NCBI GenBank assembly: GCA_029558435.1
Contig: JAKQEZ010000650.1
Span: forward strand, 1 to 5,689
DNA: 5,689 nucleotides
Source of the DNA: Bacteroidota bacterium
Lineage (GTDB): Bacteria; Bacteroidota; Bacteroidia; Flavobacteriales; Crocinitomicaceae
Direction of reading: 5' to 3'
Of this stretch, positions 1 through 4,809 are shown piece by piece; within the stretch, counting starts at the first letter, position 1; each line of letters starts with the position of its first letter. The notes beneath the pieces were generated by a model. The model searched no databases, was not told the origin of the DNA, and saw only the letters and a program-made list of their open reading frames with translations. The position numbers and the translations under genes are program-made.

Positions 1-80
1 AAAACTGGAACAGAGGAGTTTATTTTGTAACAGTTAAAGGAGGCGACCAATCTTCTTATACCGTTAAAGTAGTAAAATAA
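1..80 (+). CDS. C-terminal end of a probable T9SS-secreted protein (partial)
   Basis: An open frame runs from base 3 to a TAA at 78-80 and gives the last 25 residues of a protein whose start lies before the window. The tail reads G-V-Y-F-V-T-V-K near its start and ends S-Y-T-V-K-V-V-K. This is the pattern of the C-terminal type A sorting domain of the Bacteroidota type IX secretion system: a Gly-x-Tyr-x-Val strand, a short polar turn, and a final strand of alternating hydrophobic residues with lysines. Proteins with this tail are exported by Sec, crossed through the outer membrane by T9SS, and then released or anchored on the cell surface. What the rest of the protein does cannot be seen. The reading is short, but the fit of frame, motif and stop, with a terminator just downstream, makes it convincing. 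Confidence 0.8.
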   Translation, partial: NWNRGVYFVTVKGGDQSSYTVKVVK

Positions 81-100
81 TTTTCTCTCAAAATAAATTG

Positions 101-131
101 ATGGGGTACTCGAAAGGGTATCCCATTTTTT
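101..131 (+). terminator. Intrinsic terminator with GAAA tetraloop
   Basis: The left arm 101-111 (ATGGGGTACTC) pairs with the right arm 116-126 (GGGTATCCCAT) in an 11-bp stem with two G-T wobbles. It is closed by a C-G pair around a GAAA (GNRA) tetraloop at 112-115. A T-run (126-131) follows directly. It lies 20 bases after the stop of the T9SS-tail gene and should end that transcript. It sits only 16 bases before the start of the HD-domain gene, so it separates the two transcription units or acts as a partial barrier between them. Confidence 0.85.
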
Positions 132-147
132 ATTATGTTTACACAAC

Positions 148-804
148 ATGAACTCATCTGAAATAATTAAAAAGACGGTCGATTTTGTTCAATCAACATG
201 TGGTGATGTTGCAACCGGTCACGATTGGTTTCACATTGACAGAGTACGCAACAATGCCCTTTACCTGCAATCAAAAGAAGGTGGAGATGTGTTGATTATT
301 GAACTAGCAGCATTATTGCACGATATTTCTGATTATAAGTTTAATGGTGGTGATGAAAAATTGGGTGGAGAAGTGGCGCATCAAGCAGTAATGCAATGTG
401 GAGGGAGTGAAGAATTGGCACATCAAGTAAAAGCGATTGTTAACAGTGTTTCCTACAAAGGTGCGCATGTTGCAGATACAACATCATCCCTCGAAGCAAA
501 AATTGTTCAAGATGCCGACCGCTTAGATGCTTTGGGTGCAATAGGCATCGCAAGAACCTTTGCCTATGGCGGAAAAACAGGTGCTCCGATATACGATCCT
601 GCAATAAAACCGCAATTGCACACATCTTTTGAAGCATATAAAAATTCAAAATCAACAACTATTAATCATTTCTACGAAAAATTGTTACTTTTGCCCGACA
701 AAATGCATACAAACACTGCAAAAGAGTTGGCAGAAGAACGTGTTGCATTTATGAAAAAATTTCTAGAACAGTTTTATACTGAGTGGAATAATAAATTAAA
801 GTAA
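148..804 (+). CDS. HD-domain phosphohydrolase (YedJ/YpgQ-like)
   Basis: This 218-residue soluble protein has the HD-superfamily metal-binding pattern. His25-Asp26 and His29 lie in a G-H-D-W-x-H-x-x-R-V segment (24-33), His58-Asp59 is the core HD pair (L-L-H-D-I), and an Asp-rich D-A-D-R-L-D-A-L-G motif lies at 122-130. A V-S-Y-K-G segment at 101-105 also fits this subfamily. Known relatives such as Bacillus YpgQ are metal-dependent (pyro)phosphohydrolases acting on nucleotides. The substrate here is not shown by the sequence. No signal peptide or membrane segment is seen, so it should be cytosolic, and its length is close to that of relatives (about 205-230 residues). The ATG at 148 is the only sensible start: the frame ahead of it runs into the terminator, and no Shine-Dalgarno is present, as is usual in Bacteroidota. 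Its stop overlaps the start of the next gene by one base, so the two are probably co-translated. Confidence 0.88.
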   Translation: MNSSEIIKKTVDFVQSTCGDVATGHDWFHIDRVRNNALYLQSKEGGDVLIIELAALLHDISDYKFNGGDEKLGGEVAHQAVMQCGGSEELAHQVKAIVNSVSYKGAHVADTTSSLEAKIVQDADRLDALGAIGIARTFAYGGKTGAPIYDPAIKPQLHTSFEAYKNSKSTTINHFYEKLLLLPDKMHTNTAKELAEERVAFMKKFLEQFYTEWNNKLK

Positions 805-1745
805 TGTTGACAGAAAAGCTAGCTTTAGGAATTGATATTGGGGGAACCAACACTGCATTTGGTGTTGTGAGTGAAGATGGAAAAATTCTGTTAGAAGAAT
901 CTGTGTCAACCAATGATTTTGAGACTGCTGATAAATTGGCTAACTACATTTATTCCATTCTTTCCAAACAGTCGTATTTTTCACAATTAATTGGTATTGG
1001 AATTGGTGCACCAAATGGCAACCGATTTAAAGGAAACATTGAATTTGCACCCAATTTAATTTGGAAAGGCATAGTGCCACTGGCTCAAATCTTTGAAAAA
1101 CAATTTGGCTTGTTGTGTATAGTTGATAACGATGCAAATATTGCTGCTGTTGGTGAAATGAAGTTTGGGGCTGCACGCAATATGAAAAATTTTGTAACTA
1201 TTACTTTAGGCACTGGACTAGGAAGTGGAGTCATAGTGGATGGTAAATTGATGCATGGTGCTTTTGGCTTTGCAGGAGAATATGGCCATGTGCGAGTAGA
1301 AAAAGACGGAAGATTGTGTGGATGTGGCAGAAAAGGATGTTTAGAAACCTATGTTTCGGCAACAGGAGTGGTAAGAAGCATCAACGAAATGCCTTCTGAT
1401 AAGAAAGCGAGTTCAACACTTAACGCAATTGCACATCCAACTAGTTTAGACGTGGTAATAGCAGCCAATAACAACGATGCTTTTGCAATAGAAATTTTAG
1501 ATTATACAGCAAAAATGTTGGGCGAGGCACTAGCCGACTTTATGTGTTTTTCCAACCCAGAAGCTTTTGTTTTATTTGGCGGATTAGCAAAAGTGGGTCA
1601 AGCGTTTGCTCAACAAGTAGAAGCCTATATGAATGCTGCTGCTTTGAAAATTTATCAAGATAAAACCAAAGTAGTAATTTCAACCATACAAGACCATAAT
1701 GCAGCTATTTTAGGCGCAGCGGCTCTTGTTTTCCATCAAGATTAA
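804..1745 (+). CDS. ROK-family sugar kinase, probable glucokinase
   Basis: This 313-residue cytosolic kinase most likely phosphorylates glucose (or a related hexose or N-acetylhexosamine) with ATP. The N-terminal phosphate-binding motif is G-I-D-I-G-G-T-N-T (9-17). A G-A-P-N-G-N segment at 68-73 and Asn84 fit the sugar site, and Asp110 in V-D-N-D is the expected catalytic base. T-L-G-T-G-L-G-S-G (134-142) is the second phosphate motif. Glu159 and His162 in G-E-Y-G-H, together with Glu181, are the usual sugar contacts. His162 with Cys172, Cys174 and Cys179 (C-G-C-G-x-x-G-C) forms the ROK zinc site. F-G-G at 258-260 fits the adenosine motif. The N-terminus goes straight into the kinase fold without a DNA-binding helix-turn-helix, so this is an enzyme and not a NagC/Mlc-type repressor. 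Start ATG 804-806 shares its A with the preceding TAA. Substrate choice among ROK sugars is inferred. Confidence 0.9.
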   Translation: MLTEKLALGIDIGGTNTAFGVVSEDGKILLEESVSTNDFETADKLANYIYSILSKQSYFSQLIGIGIGAPNGNRFKGNIEFAPNLIWKGIVPLAQIFEKQFGLLCIVDNDANIAAVGEMKFGAARNMKNFVTITLGTGLGSGVIVDGKLMHGAFGFAGEYGHVRVEKDGRLCGCGRKGCLETYVSATGVVRSINEMPSDKKASSTLNAIAHPTSLDVVIAANNNDAFAIEILDYTAKMLGEALADFMCFSNPEAFVLFGGLAKVGQAFAQQVEAYMNAAALKIYQDKTKVVISTIQDHNAAILGAAALVFHQD

Positions 1746-1844
1746 TTAAAGTAGCGTTTTATTGTAAAATTATTTGATGCATCAACCCGTAATAGGCTTC
1801 GTTTCACTGCAGAATTTTCAAAAAAAATAAAAAGTGTTACCAAC

Positions 1845-1875
1845 TTCCCTCCTTGAGGAGGGAAAGAGGGAGGTG
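1845..1875. repeat. GC-rich hairpin repeat, copy 1 (inverted relative to copy 3)
   Basis: Arms TTCCCTCC (1845-1852) and GGAGGGAA (1857-1864) form a perfect 8-bp stem around a TTGA loop. A second purine block, GAGGGAGGTG (1866-1875), follows. The reverse complement of 1846-1875 matches 2155-2184 at 27 of 30 positions, and all three differences fall in the spacer between the hairpin and the outer block. In an AT-rich intergenic region this stands out sharply. It resembles the short CCTCC/GGAGG dispersed repeats common between genes in Bacteroidota. Copy number elsewhere cannot be seen here. Confidence 0.8.
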
Positions 1876-2025
1876 ATAACACACATAAGCTGCTTTTCGC
1901 ATTGTATTATCCACGATTAAATTTAATATCTTGATGAAGGTTACATTCTTTTATTGCATCTCCTTAAATATATAGTGGAATCTAGGTAAATAATTGGGTT
2001 GTAACTTACTTATTTCTTTACACTT

Positions 2026-2060
2026 CACCACCTTTAATCCCTTTCCGCTTCTCGGAAGAG
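2026..2060. repeat. Diverged hairpin repeat, copy 2
   Basis: This stretch aligns with copy 3 in the same orientation. It shares the order CACC, then CTTTAATCCCT, then a hairpin, then AGAGATATA. Its hairpin has different stem bases: TTCCG (2043-2047) pairs with CGGAA (2053-2057) around a 5-base loop, plus a possible T-G wobble outside. Both arms have changed relative to copy 3 while pairing is kept, and the flanks TTAATCCCT and AGATATA remain alike. It is therefore probably an old or variant member of the same repeat family, although the alignment rests on short blocks. Confidence 0.5.
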
Positions 2061-2154
2061 ATATACTCTTATTTAATTATTAGTTTGAATATCAATTTAA
2101 AATAGTATATAAATATTGAGTGTATTGTTAGAATATTTCAGTTATTACAAAAGT

Positions 2155-2184
2155 CACCTCCCTTAATCCCTCCTCAAGGAGGGA
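2155..2184. repeat. GC-rich hairpin repeat, copy 3 (inverted relative to copy 1)
   Basis: The outer block CACCTCCC (2155-2162) is followed by TTAA and a 7-bp stem, TCCCTCC (2167-2173) with GGAGGGA (2178-2184), around a TCAA loop. It is the inverted partner of copy 1, 27 of 30 bases identical. The two copies lie about 280 bp apart and could in principle pair with each other across the region in single-stranded DNA or RNA. No T-run follows the stem on either strand, so it is not a standard terminator. Confidence 0.8.
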
Positions 2185-2208
2185 GATATATTCCTACTCA
2201 AAAATTAG

Positions 2209-2225
2209 TTGGAACTCCAATTTTT
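2209..2225 (+). terminator. Weak hairpin with T-tract, possible terminator
   Basis: TTGG (2209-2212) and CCAA (2217-2220) pair around AACT, and TTTTT (2221-2225) follows. An A-run at 2200-2204 could extend the stem by pairing with the T-run, which would let it work in both directions. The core stem is only 4 bp, and it lies more than 460 bases after the kinase gene, so this is a tentative call. Confidence 0.25.
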
Positions 2226-2238
2226 GAATTTTACTCTC

Positions 2239-2278
2239 CTTTGCGTTTATTGCGCCTTCTTTGCGTCCATTGCGGTTA
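2239..2278. repeat. Tandem 20-bp TTTGCG-type repeat (two imperfect units)
   Basis: Unit 1 is CTTTGCGTTTATTGCGCCTT (2239-2258). Unit 2 is CTTTGCGTCCATTGCGGTTA (2259-2278). They agree at 15 of 20 positions. TTGCG recurs at 2241, 2250, 2261 and 2270, a 9/11/9 spacing that places copies roughly one helical turn apart. The block is followed by an A-run and CGCAG, so TGCG (2271-2274) can pair weakly with CGCA (2286-2289). It sits 42 bases past the stop of the leftward operon. Repeats of this look (read leftward, a GCAAAG/GCGCAA pattern) are familiar to me from intergenic regions of several bacterial phyla. Its role is unknown. Confidence 0.65.
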
Positions 2279-2320
2279 AAAAAAACGCAGTAACCTCAAA
2301 AATCCCAACCGTTTCTGAAA

Positions 2321-3439
2321 TTACCCTTTAATTTTCTTATACCAATTAAACATTCGTTCTATAAATTGCTTTTGATTAGGAAAATCCACATACGTTTTGG
2401 GAGGAAGTTGTAAATAATGTTCCAATTCCTCAATGCTGATTCCAAATTTCTTAGCTATGTATTGCTTTGTTTCTTGGATTTTTTCTGCATTGTAAGCTGG
2501 TTCTTTCAAAATTTCCATAGCTTGTTCACGCGTAACTTGCCCCGAGCAAATTTGAGAAGACAAAGTAGCTCGTCTATAATCCATGTTAAATTTTACAGGC
2601 ATCACATACGAATGCCAAAATGCAGTAATAACCGATTCGTGGTGCTTGCCTCCATAGCTTTCCCAACCATAATTTTCTATCAAAAACTGACGAGCTTTGT
2701 CTTTGTCAAACTGGATGTAATTCAACGGATAATACGTTTTAATGCCTTTCACTATTTTATAGTAAAACTGCCCATAAAAGCCAACAGTAGGTACTTTTTT
2801 CAAAGGAACTTTACTGTATTTTTTGACAATGGAGTTATAATATTTGAAATCAGCAAAAACATGGTATCCCCATTGATGCGGTAGAATCCCTTCGGCAGAA
2901 AAATTTCCACCCGAAATAATTGTTGGAATTTTAAATTTTGCAGCAGTTTGATAGTTATTGGCCAAAATGGCAATATCTGTTGGCAATTCTAAATCTACAC
3001 TCGACGATTTTAAGAATGCCAGTTGAATTTCTTTGAACTCATTCCAATCTATCACACAACTTTGGTAATCAAAACCTAGTTTTTCAACCATAGTTTTGAC
3101 ATTTTTGACAGAAATTTCTGTATTCCAGCCATTATCAACATGAATAAGGAGGGCACGCAATCCAAATTCTTTGCACAAATGAGCGGTATAGCAGCTATCC
3201 ACTCCGCCACTGATTCCTATTACACAATCGTAGGGTTTGCCTTTCCCTTTTTCTTTTATAGTTGCTAGAATTGACTTCCATTGGTCTTCAGAAACACCTG
3301 GACGATAGGTGTATTGTTGCAAAGCTTCAATATATCCTTCGCAATGGTTGCAATTTCCTTTTTCGTCAAACGTAATGTTGACATCGCTTGTGTCCATTAC
3401 GCAACGGTTGCATAGTTGATATGTTCTAGTAGTATTCAT
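2321..3439 (-). CDS. N-acetyl sugar amidotransferase (WbpG/WbuX/PseA family)
   Basis: This 372-residue cytosolic enzyme is predicted to convert an N-acetyl group on a nucleotide-linked or free sugar into an acetamidino group, using ATP and ammonia supplied by the HisH/HisF pair encoded just upstream. The N-terminus has a four-cysteine knuckle, C10-x-x-C13 and C30-x-x-C33, likely a zinc site. A PP-loop ATP pyrophosphatase core follows, with S-G-G-V-D-S at 77-82. Later family-typical segments are S-G-G-N-F-S (176-181) and G-G-K-H-H-E-S (263-269). The length fits the family (about 370-380). The ATG overlaps the preceding TGA by 4 bases (ATGA), which decides the start and points to translational coupling. 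Relatives act on the 2,3-diacetamido mannuronic acid (WbpG) and pseudaminic acid (PseA) pathways. Which sugar is used here cannot be told, because no sugar-nucleotide genes lie in the window. It is the last gene of the visible operon. Confidence 0.9.
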   Translation of the reverse strand: MNTTRTYQLCNRCVMDTSDVNITFDEKGNCNHCEGYIEALQQYTYRPGVSEDQWKSILATIKEKGKGKPYDCVIGISGGVDSCYTAHLCKEFGLRALLIHVDNGWNTEISVKNVKTMVEKLGFDYQSCVIDWNEFKEIQLAFLKSSSVDLELPTDIAILANNYQTAAKFKIPTIISGGNFSAEGILPHQWGYHVFADFKYYNSIVKKYSKVPLKKVPTVGFYGQFYYKIVKGIKTYYPLNYIQFDKDKARQFLIENYGWESYGGKHHESVITAFWHSYVMPVKFNMDYRRATLSSQICSGQVTREQAMEILKEPAYNAEKIQETKQYIAKKFGISIEELEHYLQLPPKTYVDFPNQKQFIERMFNWYKKIKG

Positions 3440-4194
3440 TGAGCAAATGTATAATTTGAAACGGGAGGATATTGAATTAAAACACCTCTTAATTTTCCTT
3501 GAAAAACAAAATAACTTCCTGCGGCAATTCCATTTAACGGTGTTGCCTGGTACAAGGATTCAAAATCACTTTTAGAGCCACCACCACCCAATGCCACAAC
3601 AGGGATGGAAACACTATCGTTAATTTTTTGGAGCGTTGAGCTATCAAATCCACTCATCGTTCCGTCTTTTTCGATGCTTTGAACAATAATTTCACCAGCA
3701 CCTTGATTGGCGGCAAAAGCAACTGCTTCCATTAATGAGTAGGAAGAATTGGTAGTTCCACCTTTAATTGTTGCAATTTCTTTTCGAAATAAAGTACGTT
3801 TATAGTCGATGCAAACACTGATGGTTGATGAACCAAACATAGAGCTCGCCTCCTTAATAAAATTGGGTTGTTCAAATGCTGCTGTGTTGATGATAACACG
3901 TTCGGCACCCGCTTGAATCAACTGTTGAATGGTGGCAATATCTTTAATTCCACCTCCGACTGAAAAAGGCATATTCGCTTCTTCGCCTATTTGTTTAACC
4001 AAATCAAGTGAAATGCTTCGTCCTTCTTTTGTGGCATCAATATCCAACAATACCAATTCATCCGCTTTGAGATCGTTGAAAAGTTTAACCGCGTTGATGG
4101 GATCGCCAATATATTGGTGATTTTTAAATTGTATAGACTTTACCAATCCTCCGTTTTGAAGCAAGAGTACCGGAATAATGCGTGGACGGTTCAT
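3436..4194 (-). CDS. hisF: HisF-like barrel protein of acetamidino-sugar modification (AglZ/HisF2 type)
   Basis: This 252-residue (beta/alpha)8-barrel protein is collinear with histidine HisF: R-I-I-P at 5-8, Asp51, G-G-G-I at 80-83, N-T-A-A at 103-106, I-D-x-K-R at 129-133, D-G-T-x-S-G at 177-182 and G-G-G-G at 203-206. The first catalytic aspartate of HisF (Asp11 in Thermotoga numbering) is Leu11, within V-L-L-L-Q-N, while Asp130 and Lys19 are kept. The four residues that form the ammonia gate in HisF (Arg5, Glu46, Lys99, Glu167) correspond to Arg5, Glu46, Arg99 and Glu168, so the channel looks intact. I infer that it docks HisH and passes ammonia to the amidotransferase, and does not make imidazole glycerol phosphate. 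The start follows the HisH stop with no gap (TAAATG), and the stop overlaps the amidotransferase start by 4 bases. The symbol describes the family; the role is of the HisF2 type. Confidence 0.9.
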   Translation of the reverse strand: MNRPRIIPVLLLQNGGLVKSIQFKNHQYIGDPINAVKLFNDLKADELVLLDIDATKEGRSISLDLVKQIGEEANMPFSVGGGIKDIATIQQLIQAGAERVIINTAAFEQPNFIKEASSMFGSSTISVCIDYKRTLFRKEIATIKGGTTNSSYSLMEAVAFAANQGAGEIIVQSIEKDGTMSGFDSSTLQKINDSVSIPVVALGGGGSKSDFESLYQATPLNGIAAGSYFVFQGKLRGVLIQYPPVSNYTFAQ

Positions 4195-4809
4195 TTAATA
4201 GTTTACAAAATTTCTAAGCAGTGTATTTCCAATTTCATGGCTCTTTTCAGGATGAAATTGTACGCCAAATATATTGTTTTTTTGCACAGCACAAACAAAA
4301 TTTTTCTCATGATTAGAAATTGCCAAAACATCTTGTTCTTCAGCGCAATTAAAGTAATAAGAATGAACAAAATAAAATTCCATTGGAGCAGCGCAATTTT
4401 CAAATAATGGTGACGATTTTTGGGGAATTACTTCGTTCCAACCAGTGTGTGGAATTTTGTATTTTTTAGAATCGTTTATTTGAAAGCGTTTCACATCAGC
4501 ATTGATCCACCCTAGACCCTTTGTTTCACCTTCTTCTGAATAATTGGCTAGCAATTGCATCCCTAAGCAAATTCCTAAAATCGGCTTTTTTTGTTGGAGC
4601 ACCAAATCTTGAAGAGGTTCAACTAAATCTAACTGTTGCAGCTGTTGCATTGCTTTACCAAAATGACCAACTCCAGGAAGGATGAACTTATCAGCCCGCA
4701 TTAAATCTGCAGCATTGGAGGCAACAATGGTTTCAACTCCCATGCGTTTGAGGCGTTTTTCAATGGAAAACAAATTTCCCATTCCATAATTGATAATAGC
4801 GATGGTCAT
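4195..4809 (-). CDS. hisH: HisH-type glutamine amidotransferase (ammonia-supplying subunit)
   Basis: This 204-residue class I glutaminase subunit has a complete catalytic triad: Cys81 in G-I-C-L-G-M-Q (79-85), and His186 and Glu188 in F-H-P-E-K-S (185-190). Other HisH signatures are N-Y-G-M-G-N (7-12), P-G-V-G (45-48) and P-H-T-G-W-N (120-125). Lys189, just after the catalytic Glu, is the position that in Thermotoga HisH pairs with HisF Asp98; the neighbouring HisF-like protein has Glu98, so a salt bridge remains possible. It hydrolyses glutamine and should pass ammonia into the partner barrel. The ATG (4807-4809) overlaps the glycosyltransferase TGA as ATGA. No other histidine genes (hisG, D, C, B, A, I) flank it, and the amidotransferase two genes downstream places it in acetamidino-sugar synthesis. 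Sequence alone does not separate HisH paralogues used for histidine from those used for sugars; the context does. Confidence 0.93.
   Translation of the reverse strand: MTIAIINYGMGNLFSIEKRLKRMGVETIVASNAADLMRADKFILPGVGHFGKAMQQLQQLDLVEPLQDLVLQQKKPILGICLGMQLLANYSEEGETKGLGWINADVKRFQINDSKKYKIPHTGWNEVIPQKSSPLFENCAAPMEFYFVHSYYFNCAEEQDVLAISNHEKNFVCAVQKNNIFGVQFHPEKSHEIGNTLLRNFVNY

Larger units (their letters stand above)
1746..2320. other. 575-bp repeat-bearing intergenic region between convergent genes
   Basis: No credible coding sequence, tRNA or rRNA was found here on either strand, and open frames are short. The region holds a perfect palindrome TTGATGCATCAA (1774-1785), an A-rich tract (about 1819-1835), three copies of a hairpin repeat (1845-1875, 2026-2060, 2155-2184), a small hairpin with a T-tract (2209-2225) and a tandem TTTGCG-type repeat (2239-2278). 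Both flanking genes point into it, so the 3' ends of both transcripts must form here. A 5-bp all-AT hairpin just after the kinase gene (1757-1769) is too weak to call as a terminator. For leftward transcripts, the hairpin at 1845-1864 is followed 11 bases later by a T-rich run, which might aid termination. Confidence 0.75.

Noticed and set aside
440..658. 72-codon leftward open frame inside the HD-domain gene
   Set aside because: It is antisense to the motif-rich centre of a confident gene, and its sequence is of low-information type.
1757..1769. Terminator of the ROK kinase gene (TTTTA-TTG-TAAAA hairpin)
   Set aside because: The stem is only 5 bp and all A-T, with no proper T-tract after it, so it is too weak to call.
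1845..2184. The inverted repeats as ends of an insertion sequence or MITE
   Set aside because: No transposase frame lies between them, no convincing target-site duplication flanks them, and a third related copy lies inside.
1845..2290. CRISPR array
   Set aside because: The copies differ in orientation and spacing, and no regular repeat-spacer pattern exists.
2417..2884. 155-codon rightward open frame opposite the amidotransferase gene
   Set aside because: It is antisense to a gene with clear motifs, is rich in Phe, Ser and Ile with no recognisable domain, and is best explained as a shadow.
4114..4407. 97-codon rightward open frame opposite the HisH/HisF junction
   Set aside because: It spans the boundary of two well-supported genes on the other strand and shows no family features.
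3436..4809. HisH and HisF as part of the histidine pathway
   Set aside because: No other his genes are adjacent, the HisF-like protein lacks Asp11, and the operon contains a sugar amidotransferase and a glycosyltransferase.
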